The notes under the pieces: model-generated | The model's input: only the letters and a program-made list of their open reading frames with translations | Told to the model about the DNA's origin: nothing | Database searches by the model: none | Shown here: piece after piece, positions 49,351 through 59,974 of the stretch | How positions within the stretch are numbered: position 1 is the first letter of the stretch | Layout of the letters: each line of letters opens with the position of its first letter | Position numbers and translations under genes: made by a program | NCBI GenBank assembly: GCA_021234535.1 | Contig: CM037830.1 | Coordinates: forward strand, 15,431,116-15,495,115 | Source of the DNA: Stichopus chloronotus | Taxonomy: Eukaryota; Echinodermata; Holothuroidea; Aspidochirotida; Stichopodidae | Length of the DNA: 64,000 nucleotides | Direction of reading: 5' to 3'

Positions 49351-49369
49351 TGTCCACGATTGTAGATGC

Positions 49370-50440
49370 TAGTCATGTTTAATACTAGAACCATTTATGG
49401 GCAGAATATAGGCCAGTACTCTAAACATTAATTTGCGTGTAGTTTCTTATCTGAGAGGGATAGGCTAATTTGTACACAGCCCACATGTAGACGGTAAGTG
49501 CTGCTCCCCTCCTCTCACAAAAAAAAATACTGGAAGTAAGAAACCTTGATCAAAACAAAAGCAAAAAGTGCGACATTTGAATCTACAAATTTATGCATGT
49601 TAATCACAGCTCAAAAACCAATCAAAGCTCACACACCTCATTCATCAAACTAATTAACAACATGTGACATTTACAACAAAGACTTAAATTAACAGCTCTG
49701 GTTACAAGGTGCGCCTCCAGGCAGTATGCATGTGTTTCATTTCGTTTTGAGATTCCAAGTCCGAGTAATACACTTTGATGAGTTCTCGGAAAAAGTACTT
49801 CTGTCTTGTGTTGAAACTCACATCAAAATTTACATTTCAAGGGAGGTGAAATGCATGCACTGTACATGTCTAGTTTAGCTAGTACCTTTCTGGTTCACTG
49901 CACCGTATTACAGTAAGGATTAACCTGAAACTTATTTCGGGCACAAATTTTGTCCCATTCATTAATTGTCATAGATTAAAGTGACATCATCACCATTAGC
50001 CGTTTTCCTCCGGTCACACTGTATCAAACTACAGTAGCCGAAAAAATATTTCTCCACGAGGATTACAATGTTTGCTTCTACAGTACGAGGCTGCAATGAT
50101 TATTTTAAAAGTGGGAAATTACCCATCATGCACATGCAGTAAGCACGTGAATGCCACAAATTAAGTTTTGAATTCATGTCAAAAGGATGCTCTCTACAGC
50201 GTGTATTTCATAACAAGCATTGCACATACTTCAGACCTATTACTCTCAGAATTAAAGTTATCATAAAAAACATGAAAGTCTGAGATGACGAGGACGGAGA
50301 GCAAATGTAGTCAACTTGAGGCAGACATCATGTAGGAAAGTGAACTCACATTTTAAACATTTTTTCTTGTCCACTTGAACTTTGTTTCTTAATCTTCAAA
50401 GTGCAGATTGATGTCTGAAATTATATAAGTTTGCCAAGAC
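49370..50440. other. presumed intron, TACAGTA-rich
   Basis: No exon called. AT-rich sequence with recurrent TACAGTA/TACTGTA words (see findings). Confidence 0.4.
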
Positions 50441-50444
50441 TCAC

Positions 50445-50486
50445 TCAGGTACGGATACATTTCGTGGTGGGTAAACACTCAATCTT
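50445..50486 (-). CDS. weak candidate exon
   Basis: The minus strand has AAAACAG, then 42 bases, then the donor CCTGA|GTGAGT. The open frame (one base, 13 codons, two bases) reads RLSVYPPRNVSVP. The donor is good from +1 to +6, but the acceptor lacks a pyrimidine tract. The entry and exit phases are compatible with the terminal exon at 45,975. Confidence 0.22.
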   Translation of the reverse strand, partial: KIECLPTTKCIRT

Positions 50487-50489
50487 CTG

Positions 50490-51980
50490 TTTTCATATCA
50501 TGTTCGAAATAAAGAGCCCTCGAGATCCTTCTGTGATCTAAGGTGCTCTGTGAGCCCTCGTGATAATATCACTCGGTCATGAAGGAGGCCGCTTGTGTTG
50601 CTATTCTGTTGCCAGGTAACACTTTCATCCGAGGAAAGTTAAACAAGCTCACCGCTCGATCTTTACATTACTCTTTTAAAACCTATGCCACTTAATGCAG
50701 GCCCCATGATATATTATGATTTCCACAAAATCAAATAAAAACATTTCAAAAACATTTTTCTTCTCTCTAATGTGACTAGCCAGATTACAAATGCCACTAA
50801 AACTAAAAGTGCAACAGAAAATATGACCATGTACAGTATGTGTTTTCAGCAAGGCACGAGAATCAAAGATGGATCGCAGAAATAATTTATTGCGGGATAA
50901 AAGTTCAATGACTACTTCGAAGCTTTATGAACTTTATGCAAAAACATCATTTTAAAAAGCCTGTAGGAAACAAGCCCCTCCCCCCAAAAAAACCACTGAT
51001 AAATATAATGGTAGAGGCTACATGTCTAGATTCAAAATGGCTCTTTACTTGCACTGATTAGTAAATAGGCATACACTACTTTATATACAGTGGAATACAC
51101 TGTATCGTACAATCATTACTGTGTTCCACTTACTGTGTTTACTATGGTAAAAATGCCACTGAGGCATAAAACTTTTGGGTATATACAGTAGGAGGATATA
51201 TATATTACAGCTACATCTTCTTATGGTTGATTTCAGAATTTCATATAAGGTTTAATTTTCTTTTCTTTTTTTTTGGATACAGCTATTAATGTTGAATTGT
51301 ATTTATTTTGAATGTCAATATCTGGTGACAGAAAACTCTACATTCATCTCTTAGCTCCATGCATCCTTTTCCAAACCTATAGCTCAAGGTCTCGCTGTCA
51401 ACATATGTGCGATAGGGAAGTGAGGATGCACAGGTTTTTTAACCTGGTAGGCCTCCAGTCAGAACTGTACAATATTCTCACAGTGGGTTTATTTTTGCTG
51501 GATTTGAGTGGCCCTTTTATTACACGATTACCCCGCAGTTCCACTGCTAATGCAAAATTTGCATGACTATTAACAGCATTCACTACCTCCAGTACACCTC
51601 ACGCTGTAGGCCTGGGGCCAATCGAGTATACCATGAGTGTATGAACCTCAACAAGTGTGATACGAATGATAGAAGGAAAGTATTGCTCTGGATCTGACAG
51701 CAAATTTGTACAAAAAAAAAAAATGCTGTAAGTGTCTTCAATTATTAAAAGAAGTGAGTAAATATTGGGAGCACAAATACGCTTTTAGGCATCTGGCCCT
51801 TGAGCACATAGAGAGGTTTAAATCCTACAGAGATGATAGATCAAACACGCTTAGTACAAGATAATCCTGTTTCTGTGCAGTTGGTGTACCAGTACTTGAG
51901 AAGATGGTGTGCTTATACGTGTTCGTCACTAAATTAAAAAAGTTGTGCTGCACAAGCATATAGTCCAAATATGAGCTACT
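50490..51980. other. presumed intron, nothing firm
   Basis: A donor-like GAGCG|GTGAGC on the minus strand at about 50,653 has only a 20-base open stretch behind it and was not called. The remainder is AT-rich with chance frames on both strands. Confidence 0.4.
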
Positions 51981-51983
51981 CAC

Positions 51984-52065
51984 TATAATATGCACGATGA
52001 AAGCGATGACAATTTCACTTAATAATGTTAACAAAATGGGATTAGCACGACTCCCTCCGGTGGAG
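51984..52065 (-). CDS. candidate exon, hydrophobic helix
   Basis: The minus strand has CTTGACTTCAAG as acceptor and ATTATA|GTGAGT as a donor with perfect intron side. The frame (one base then 27 codons) reads STGGSRANPILLTLLSEIVI then AFIVHII, and exits at phase 0. The segment would form a hydrophobic helix and could be membrane or core. The open frame continues on both sides, so boundaries rest only on the splice signals. The family is unknown. Confidence 0.3.
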
Positions 52066-52450
52066 CTTGAAGTCAAGTGTATCCAAATCAAACAGTAATC
52101 ATTCATACTGTACATGCAGTTTCAGAGTTTAAACTCACATACAGTATACTGTCTAGCATGATGAAATTTAAGAAAAGGTAATTATAACATCCAATAAGTT
52201 ATGTTCTCTAGTTTCTTTCTATTTCAATTTATTTCTTGTTTTTAATTTACTGTATATTTTCAAAGTTTCTTTGGTAAATATCCTCTGGTCTACATAAATT
52301 TGACGCTGACATTTAAAGACGAATCAAGAAGAATGACTTGGGTATTTCGACACACACATAAATGGCTTTCAAATGAGAATTCTGCACCGTACAGTACATG
52401 CGCAGACTCGTAATATTAAAGGTTTATCACTTCATTATAATTCCACTTAC

Positions 52451-52475
52451 TGTACCGTTAGTATTTGCGATTTGG
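52451..52475 (-). CDS. weak candidate microexon (25 nt)
   Basis: Between CTTTAAG and GGTACA|GTAAGTGG on the minus strand, the frame entered with two bases reads KSQILTV and leaves two bases. This matches the phases of the candidates at 52,637 (one base out) and 51,984 (one base in). The donor is strong; the acceptor is weak and the exon very short. Confidence 0.18.
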
Positions 52476-52636
52476 CTTAAAGCAATTTCGCAAAACTTTG
52501 ATTAATGCCAAAGGTTTTTTACATCATTGATTGCAAGTGATGTAAATTTGCTCAGTACAGAATGTCATGCATTGTAGGTACTGTGCATGTCAGAAAGTAG
52601 TACTTCTGCTTTGACTATTTTATATTTTTTGTTAAC

Positions 52637-52676
52637 CTGACATCAGATATATTTTATTAAGCCTCTCCCCGTCAAC
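52637..52676 (-). CDS. weak candidate exon (40 nt)
   Basis: The minus strand reads CTATCGTCTCTGTTTGAG as a fair acceptor, then VDGERLNKIYLMS in the phase 0 frame, then TCAG|GTTAAC. The donor intron side is non-consensus. Phase agrees with the neighbouring candidates on both sides. Confidence 0.2.
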
Positions 52677-52916
52677 CTCAAACAGAGACGATAGACTATG
52701 AAGCATTTTATAGGGTGTTGAACTGGTATCTGGTTTCAAACAAAATGTATTTCAGTGCATAGTCTAAAAGTAATTGCAATGGCATGGTTTTCTCCCAAGT
52801 AACCTCTTACGCTGGAGAAATATTTCTATTCATTTTGTCGGTAACACATACATTTTCTATAAAATTTAATCATGCCTGTAGTATCTTTGTATACTGCTGG
52901 TAATTCATGTTCTCAC

Positions 52917-52939
52917 CTGTCTTAATTCAAATGACCCAA
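52917..52939 (-). CDS. candidate microexon (23 nt)
   Basis: On the minus strand CCTCGCCCCGGTTGTGCGCAG is a good acceptor and AAGACAG|GTGAGAAC a strong donor. Of the three frames only one is open (two bases, then GSFELRQ, phase 0), and that is the frame required by the exon at 53,232, which leaves one base. Microexons of this size occur in animal genes but are easily over-predicted. Confidence 0.33.
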
Positions 52940-53231
52940 CTGCGCACAACCGGGGCGAGGAATATGCGTTTCAGTCTGACTACCAGTAAGCTTTGTCACA
53001 AAGTTTGAAGCTGTCACACATTTTCACAACCTGCATGTTGGAATTATGACGAGATATACTGTGCATCACTGACTAAAAATGATAAAAATACACCCAGATT
53101 TGTATTTTTAGTACCTACTGTACTCCCCACAGAATGAAGATATGCAAGGTTGCCACGTTTTGTCTCAGCTCAGTTAAACGCACACTATTTTGCAAATCAA
53201 GATTTTGCTCCAAATGGTGACTACACAATAC

Positions 53232-53332
53232 CTGAGGACATTTCTTCAAAGATCAAATCTACTTCATTAAGATATTTGTTCAACAATGCAAGTCTATCAC
53301 ACTGAATATTATCTTTTTCAGGGTCCTTTATT
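53232..53332 (-). CDS. internal coding exon, coiled-coil-like, unknown protein
   Basis: The best exon of the minus-strand candidate gene. Upstream on the minus strand is a T11 tract ending TTGTCTTCATTTATCACAG, and the exon ends TCCTCAG|GTATTG. Only one frame is open: one base, 33 codons, one base. It reads IKDPEKDNIQCDRLALLNKY then LNEVDLIFEEMSS, a charged amphipathic helix of the kind found in coiled-coil or helical-bundle proteins. The composition is entirely protein-like and unlike the surrounding intron. I do not recognise the family. It is flanked upstream by T-rich intron and downstream by a possible 23 nt microexon of matching phase. Confidence 0.6.
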
Positions 53333-53554
53333 CTGTGATAAATGAAGACAATTAAAAAAAAAAAGAACCTTGGGGAAATTATTCCACTAATGCTGAAAGC
53401 ATGTACTAAGCACGCTTAAGTACACTGGCTCCAATACCATAGCCTATGAAGTCATCAAGATCCGTAATACACAAAGCTTAATAGAATAAACTTAAATCTT
53501 GAAACCTCTATGGCATTTGACGATTTTGATCATAATTCAAGGTTTTTTATTCTT

Positions 53555-53705
53555 TTTTTAAAAAAATCATGATTTAAATCAGTGGTTTAAGTTAAATAAA
53601 TCGATTTAAATCAAATAAATCCATTTAAATGGGGATTTTCTCTGATAAATATCATGATTTTAATCGCGATTTTAATCGGCTTGATGCAAATCGAACAACC
53701 CTGTC
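53555..53705. repeat. GATTTAAATC-type low-complexity repeat
   Basis: Repeated, partly palindromic words (TCATGATTTAAATCAG, TCGATTTAAATCAA, CATGATTTTAATCGCG, GATTTTAATCGG) end at GCAAATCGAACAACCCTG. This looks like a dispersed element made of ATTTAAAT-centred units rather than simple sequence. Confidence 0.65.
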
Positions 53706-54483
53706 ATAATCAATGGCTTCAGCAATGGATGACACATGTTTCATAATTCATCGACTTCAAAGATGCAGTTAATATATACCTTAGTCACCCACTGTAGATG
53801 CAACTTAATTCACTTTAACCAAATGCAAGTGAGCTGATCTTAAACTGCTGGTTGAAAGACCACTAACTTGTTAAGGTTCACTGTGAGGTTTGTGAGTATG
53901 GGCGCCCTCTCTAATCTCATTTCATCATGTGAATGAAAGCTTCTCAAAATGCAAACAAATATCTCCTACCCCCTACATCCCTACACCCTCTTTTCTTTTC
54001 CCAACGTTACATTTCCATTCAGTTTTGTTCTGTAATATGCCTATGCCATCTACGGTACCAAGTTTACTTATTTCAAACAATTCCTAAGTTCTAAATTATG
54101 CATTTCCAACCCTCATTCTTGTGAAACTTTTCTTGACCAACACCTGCCACTAAATCAGCACAGACATGAATGGCACAAACATCTACTGTAGGGATGTCTA
54201 CTTTACAGTAACTTGCAGGTTGTACAGTGCACATTTCTAAGACTGGCAGTGTTGTGTTTAAAACTGTTCTGCATTGATATACTGTATGTTGATGACAGGA
54301 AGACAGGAATGGTTTTACTGCTCATAAATGAAGTATTTGGAAAATTTGAAGACAGTTCCTTACATTTATACAGAATGAACCTAAACGCAGTGGTTAAAAA
54401 ATACGGCAAAGAAAATTCGTTTATGACATTAATCACAGATGAATGTGAAAAAACTCTTCACCGATGCTCGGCGAGTAATGACG

Positions 54484-54621
54484 TCAATGAAGTACAGTAT
54501 CCATTGCATCAGCTGCCATTCGTCTTTCGCAGCACATATCATGTACAAATGCAGAACATGTCACTGTTTCAATAGCGAATGATTTTCTTGTCATTTCGAT
54601 CATTTCAACTATTAATGTCGA
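54484..54621 (-). CDS. weak candidate exon
   Basis: A good acceptor on the minus strand (ATGATGTTCCCCTCCAG) opens a phase 0 frame reading STLIVEMIEMTRKSFAIETV, then TCSAFVHDMCCERRMAADAM, to a stop near 54,484. No convincing donor lies inside, so it would be a terminal exon or a chance frame. It sits between stronger exons of the same strand. Confidence 0.2.
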   Translation of the reverse strand, partial: STLIVEMIEMTRKSFAIETVTCSAFVHDMCCERRMAADAMDTVLH

Positions 54622-54970
54622 CTGGAGGGGAACATCATTCAAGTAGTTAGGAAGGACACTCGGACAATTCATACTAATATTCATCATTGTCGTTTATGTC
54701 TCTTGGGGCACCATATGCAGTATTAGATCCTAATGTGTTCAATTTTGTTTGAAAGTGCAACCTGAGGCAAACAGGGACGGTTCACAGTACGTCATTGTGA
54801 AGACTATAAAGCAGTGTGAAGATATTTTGTGTTTCATTTGCACCTTAAATATTACAGTTTCCTTCTCAAGCTCTGTTACAGTAACTTCCAAAATTGCATA
54901 TCCACCAAAGATTGGTACAGTAGGAGTACGACAAGCCTCTCAGATCTACAGTAGGTAGACACCAACACAC

Positions 54971-54997
54971 CTGTCTATTCAAGGCCACAAAAATTGA
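54971..54997 (-). CDS. weak candidate microexon (27 nt)
   Basis: The minus strand reads GATGCCTTTAG, then SIFVALNRQ in the only open frame (phase 0 to 0), then AGACAG|GTGTGT. Splice sites are plausible but the exon is too short to be sure. Confidence 0.17.
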
Positions 54998-54999
54998 CT

Positions 55000-57590
55000 A
55001 AAGGCATCTAGTCCTCACAAAATACAGTACACATAATATGCTGACAACATAGCTTGAGAAGACCTTTTCTGCATGATAGCACATGACAGCGATATCCAGA
55101 TACACCATACTGTAGGGTATGCTCCTCTCGAAAAGGAATAAACATGTATGATCTCATGTGAGGATTGGCTGCTAATGGATACCGAAAAACGAATATTCAT
55201 TTTGTTGTCATTGGGCAATTACAGGACGTCAGAGATGCTTCATCAAATCCGCTCACTTACACCATGGTGAAAAAAAAAAGACATACATATTTCAAACAAT
55301 AACGTCTGAGACATACTGCTATAAGTATTGAGTAAACTTTTCATAATTATGAGAAAACATATCGTTCCTTCAGTATATCACACATAACAACAGCATTGTT
55401 GGCCCATAGTATATCTATATATCCCGTAAATGTACAGCAATGTTATGGATGTTTTATCCCACAGTATTTATAAATTTTGTGACTTCGTACACAACTGGAG
55501 TAAATGAATACATAAATTTGTCTGAACAGAAAAGTCGTCCGTGACACCAGAGAAGCAGCCAATTTGGGGGGTCTCAAGTCAGTCTCTTTCAGTAATTGAT
55601 GTTCATGGCGCACTTCCTTACCAGTCTTGAATTTCATTTGCCAGAAATTGTGAGAAAGTATTTCTAGTTGATAACCATGGTTACAGTATGTGGCATTTTA
55701 TACAGTTTTGTGGTTTACGCTTCTTCTAATAGTCAGACGGGTAATTATCTACACTGTTAACAGGCAGGCCAGGGTCGGGTTAAATGAAGCATGCAAGAAC
55801 AGATCAAGAGATGGACGGTCAGCTATTGGGAACAACATTCATCACGTGAAGAATGAATGAATGTGCATGTTTCAAATTTACTGACTGCCAAATCCTAGAT
55901 ATGTGCAGAATGGTGCAACGATGTAGACAACAGAGGATTTCTTTCTCTCCTGACTGTCATAAAAGCATCTTCAGAAGAGGAGGAGAGTGACGAACCCCTG
56001 CAAAAGAATGCAAAAACCCACAAAAACAGGCTTGCCTTGTAGGAACCAAACTTTTACTATAAAGCAACATTTAGGAGAAATGAAATAAACTTGCTAGAGA
56101 TTTTTTCCAAGAGTGAACTGTATGTTGCAGTAAACCAGATGGAGGATGAAAGCAATAAATGCTGTTTGAATTTTTCCAAAAACTCCACAATCTCAACACA
56201 ATTACATGATTGTAGAATGGGGAGGAGCTAGGCCTCTGCAGTCTGGTATTTAATAGATCAAACAGAGCTAATGGCAGTGTTAAAGGAGTACCAGTACCTT
56301 TTACATGGTAGATGGTAGTGCATTTGCTGTGTTGAGACAGGTATATAAAGAGTGAAGAGTACATGTAAAAGATCACAGTGACAATGCAGTTTAAGTTATG
56401 AACTATTGCTGATACTGCTTAGATTTGGCCCGGTACACTGAGCATGCCTACATAACAATCAGAAAGTGATAAATGGTTACAATACTTTGAGATATGATAT
56501 TGTGTGTACACCAGCCTATTTGTGTTTCTCCTTAAGCATACTTTTTCTTCTTAGCAGAAAGGAGTGGGGGAGGGATATGAGGGTCAAAACTTACACTGAA
56601 AATGCTAATGTCAAAGATTCTAGCCAGGTATCGATTGAATTGACTTTGCAAAGGTGACACCTGGCACAAAACCTTAGGTCAATTGGCCATGAATGAATAT
56701 ACGCTGTCAGGTTATAGACACACACGTATGACAACCTGTCAATGACGACGGAAGTCAAAGCATCAAAATAAAAAGGAAGCTCTGCGCATCATGACAGTGA
56801 CATTTATTACAGTGTATCAAACGGCTGCCTGACGTTTAATTTTTAATTCGTATGAGTGAACCAAGTTACGAATTCAGGGCACATCCTATCTGTCTAATGA
56901 AGCATCTTCAAATGACTTGGCCTTGTCACACACCGACTATAAACAACTGACAGTTTCTTGCACATCACTTTCCCTGCAAATGCATATAAGACCATCTATA
57001 CGGTATTCCATGTCGAGACCAACTCCCTCATCTGTTACAGATTGTCATCGAGCCGGGTCTACTTTTCATCAAAATGATTGAATGCACCTCAAAATGGACC
57101 TTTCAGGCACGGCGGCGAAAATCTTTGCCGAGATTAAAAGTCTAGGAATTCCTCTAATTTTCGGGTTCAGAGGCATAGGCTTGAGGCACATTTCGTGTTA
57201 ATGACGAACGTCAGCCGGAACGTTCCTGCCACGTGGCCTCAGAGAGACTCCTCAGCGGCATGCCCTGATGACTCCGATCGGCTACGAATCATGCTCTGTC
57301 ATCGACCTGTGACCACTATGAACCTTTTACAAATTCAGAACATGACACCTACGGCTCTATCCTACCGGTACGTGACCTCCTTCAGCCAGGCCTCACCATT
57401 CCCAATACCCTGCTGTCTATTAAATCACGACCGGGGTGACACTGGCAACAACTAATCAATCTGCTGCTTAAAGCTTCCCATCTTGGAAAGAAATTGGGAG
57501 CTTGCTTGGATCCACGGAGAACAAAAACTGAATGGCAAGCAATGTAATGAAATGGTCTTTCACGATTGAGAAATATCTATGACTCCCAGT
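55000..57590. other. presumed intron; GC-richer island at 57.05-57.45 kb
   Basis: No exon called. The stretch at about 57,050-57,450 is markedly richer in G+C than the rest (GGCACGGCGGCGAAAATC, CCTACCGGTACGTGACC) and lacks repeats. It could be conserved regulatory DNA, or a plus-strand exon (its 86-codon frame has no clear splice sites). A donor-like AAGACTG|GTAAGG on the minus strand near 55,628 has two open frames behind it and was not called. Confidence 0.35.
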
Positions 57591-57593
57591 CAC

Positions 57594-57637
57594 CATATGA
57601 CGGTCTTCAAACTTCCCACAAACGGTATAATTCACTT
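57594..57637 (-). CDS. candidate internal exon (44 nt)
   Basis: The minus strand has TTGAATATTCTGCATTTTATGCAG, a very good acceptor. Only one frame is open (two bases, then VNYTVCGKFEDRHM), up to CATATG|GTGACT, a fair donor (phase 0). It needs one base from the upstream exon, which the GAAG|GTGATC donor at 57,767 would provide, joining to give Glu. Confidence 0.38.
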
Positions 57638-57766
57638 CTGCATAAAATGCAGAATATTCAATTAAGTATCTACTCAAGAGCTAGGGAGAACAAAATCAAA
57701 TTTCCTGAGCTCTGCCTTGGACTGTCTCTTACTACAAAGTAAAACATACCAAATTGATGAGATCAC

Positions 57767-57885
57767 CTTCTTCTCTATTCATTTCATCATCTTTCTGGTA
57801 CAGGGGTAAAATTGAAAACTCTGCAGAGATCGAATCTCGCAGAGAGGAAATGGTTTTAACATAGCCTCTGATCAACTCCACGTCT
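57767..57885 (-). CDS. candidate internal exon, charged helical
   Basis: A minus-strand frame open over more than 190 bases reads DVELIRGYVKTISSLRDSIS, then AEFSILPLYQKDDEMNREE. Composition is highly protein-like. Boundaries are ambiguous. The donor may be GAAG|GTGATC (57,767) or ATTTG|GTATGT (57,750). The acceptor may be TCTGCCAG (57,885) or the stronger pyrimidine-rich CGATCTCTGCAG (57,820), which would remove the first half. I chose the longer form because its upstream half is also protein-like. The family is not recognised. Confidence 0.42.
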
Positions 57886-58044
57886 CTGGCAGATCCACTA
57901 ACGAAGCCTCCTTCATTACATTTACAGTAAACGTATGCCATAATGTACATGCCATAGACCCAACTCTCAATGTCAACACTACGTCAGTACTAGGTTAGCA
58001 GGTGGCATAGATGCACATTTGGTAAAGTTGCAATATTTAACTAC

Positions 58045-58084
58045 CTGTTGGCAATCGATGAAATATCCTTTCGTTACTTTGCAA
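58045..58084 (-). CDS. weak candidate exon (40 nt)
   Basis: The minus strand has TTAGCTAG, then 40 bases, then CCAACAG|GTAGTT. Two frames are open: LQSNERIFHRLPT plus one base, or CKVTKGYFIDCQQ at phase 0. Each could be fitted to a neighbour, so phase gives no real support. Confidence 0.2.
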
Positions 58085-58089
58085 CTAGC

Positions 58090-58900
58090 TAAGTCCCTTG
58101 GTTTACCCATTAGTGGTTGAATGTACATTCAGAATACCTATGTACATACCGTGCAATTATACCGTAACAATATCCCGTACCCCAAACTCCTCTGCCCTCT
58201 ACTGATGAAGGAATCCTATGGAGCTAGAGAAACAGTTTGCAGAGTAATCTAAAAATTTCATACAGCAGGTGTTGACAGTTGGGCTTGTACACTATACGAA
58301 CAAGCTACAAGGATGGGTGACAGATGACAAAGACGTGATCACACGTTGGAGTGCCATCTTTCAAAACATAAACTCATTGCCTGAGCTGCAAGAAAACTGT
58401 GGAAATAAATGAACTGTTGTACTCCATCATTTCAAACACTTATATATTAACTTTGAGAGTATCACACATCGAGCTTGCTGCCGTTAAAAGGAGAAGATGA
58501 AGATATTACTGTTTGCTGATGGTTCACCCATGGATTGGCCAGAAGATGGAAATTGCCTTGCCAAACAGGCTAAAAACTCAGAACTGATCGACAGTGACAG
58601 GTTGGCAGTTCATTTTGAGAACCCATGGATGCAAATGAGCAAGTTGTACGTACTCGTCGTATGGGGAGGAACAAAGAAGGGAAAACCTGGGGTAGAAGTG
58701 GTACTTTAAGGACAGGTTAGGGTAAGAAGCATGTAGCAGACCTAACAAGGTAAATTAGGGAGCTGACAAGAACCATAGCACAGAATTACAGATATCAAAG
58801 GTTCTATAAAGATGGAAAATTGTTAAAGCCTAAGGTAAATATATAGGAGAAAATATTATGAAGAAAAATAAAAACATAACAGCACCACGGCAGGCAAGAG
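58090..58900. other. presumed intron with a 70-codon plus frame
   Basis: The plus-strand frame 58,497-58,709 (MKILLFADGSPMDWPEDGNC...) has a fair start context and protein-like content, but no splice site, no partner and chance-compatible length. I leave it uncalled. Confidence 0.3.
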
Positions 58901-58920
58901 TGCTCATAAGATCTGCAAGC

Positions 58921-58992
58921 AGTTCCAGCAGGATTTGAGCTGGGGACCTACAGATTGCAAATTAGACACTACTACCAGCAGGCCAAGTCTCC
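58921..58992 (-). repeat. tRNA-Ala(TGC)-like SINE head
   Basis: The minus strand carries an A-box-like TGGCCTGCTGG (58,985-58,975) at tRNA position 8 and a B-box-like AGCTCAAATCC (58,941-58,931) exactly at position 52, with T33, anticodon TGC and A37 in register. The middle (TGGTAGTAGTGTCTAATTTG) follows the tRNA-Ala pattern. Acceptor and T stems do not pair, so it is not a working tRNA. The sequence continues beyond position 72 into a body ending in T/A-rich sequence near 58,860, as in a SINE. Confidence 0.65.
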
Positions 58993-58999
58993 ACCCAAG

Positions 59000-59920
59000 T
59001 TCCTGTAGAACATCAAAAGACCTTACACACGGAGGAACACAAATACCAGCCTAAGCCTGAAGGTCTACATGGTAATTTAACTGCACTGTAGAACAGTATT
59101 GAACACTCGACATTTACAGAAAATTTAATCGCGATACAAACTATGGACAAAAACTGATAACTATACTGGTCTGTTTAAGAGTGATAAAAACTCAACGTCA
59201 AACTCACTATTAAAAACATGAAAGCAGCTTTCTAAAACAACTGTGACAATTTGCTATGCTGATCTTCACATCTGTATTGCAGGGTTGGAATTGAGACATT
59301 TCATTTTGGGGCAAAAGTTACTTCACCACCAAAATGAAAGTGTTCCCATATGCCTGTTCCCATTGCTATCATGATTGAAATGACTATAAACTGCTAGGCA
59401 ATGTACAATTTCATTGACAAGAAATGTGTACAACATTCCTTGACCGACTCTCATAAGTTAATGATCATCTAAACGGCGATTATTAACCCACGTTCAATTA
59501 ATGTATCTTTCCTAGAAACATCCCTCTTTATTGCTCACATCAATCCGCGACGTAACGTTCTGTCTTTTATCACGACTTGATTTACCGCCTCGCATTCGTT
59601 TCTTGTTTACAAAGCCCTCTAGGGCACATGATACTCTGGGTGTTTCAAGATACACACAATTAGATTACATCAAAAGTTGAACTTCAGTTTATATTACGTG
59701 ACAGTTCCCCTGTGGTAATTAGGTCAACAAACAACCTTTTAAATAAAACTCTAAAGTGAATAAAAGGCCTCTGTCAAAAAGACAGCCAATAACTCTCCGA
59801 GTGAAATGCAAGTCAAGCTGTCTGTATAGTCTATTCCAGAGGGGACAGCTGGCAAACATTGTACGTCTCTCAAAATTTCAAGTAAAAAAATATGAAGTTT
59901 ATTGTCTCCATCCCCTATAC
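59000..59920. other. presumed intron, nothing recognised
   Basis: AT-rich with only short open frames. No repeat family recognised. Confidence 0.4.
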
Positions 59921-59924
59921 TCAC

Positions 59925-59972
59925 CGATTTTATTCTTTTGGTGTCAAATAAAACAAAACCTTTCCTTGACAA
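59925..59972 (-). CDS. candidate 48 nt exon
   Basis: The minus strand reads ACTAATCTTAG, then LSRKGFVLFDTKRIKS, then AAATCG|GTGAGTATAG, a donor with a consensus intron side. It is 16 whole codons, and the other two frames contain stops. The peptide has the alternation of a beta strand followed by a basic turn. The acceptor lacks a long pyrimidine tract. Confidence 0.4.
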
Positions 59973-59974
59973 CT

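Larger units (their letters stand above)
48523..49365. mobile_element. Tc1/mariner-like inverted-repeat element with internal duplication
   Basis: The left end reads CTACAATCTTGGACAAAATC and the right end is the reverse complement of CTACAATCGTGGACAAAATA, an imperfect terminal inverted repeat that can be followed for about 28 bases. Each end has TA just inside its first base, the usual mariner target. TIRs of the form TACA.TC.TGG.CAAAA..TTGG.AC are known from Tc1/mariner transposons. Inside, a segment of about 190 bp occurs twice in direct orientation (48,546-48,735 and 49,179-49,350), each with its own foldback. No intact transposase is present. It may be two nested or deleted copies of a short non-autonomous element. 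Confidence 0.75.

Noticed and set aside
55628..55670. minus-strand exon before AAGACTG|GTAAGG
   Set aside because: Two frames are open. The frame that suits the next exon would create a stop at the join, and the acceptor lacks a pyrimidine tract.
58497..58709. 70-codon plus frame MKILLFADGSPMDWPEDG...
   Set aside because: Protein-like in part but short, without splice sites or a partner, and inside a presumed intron of the minus-strand gene.
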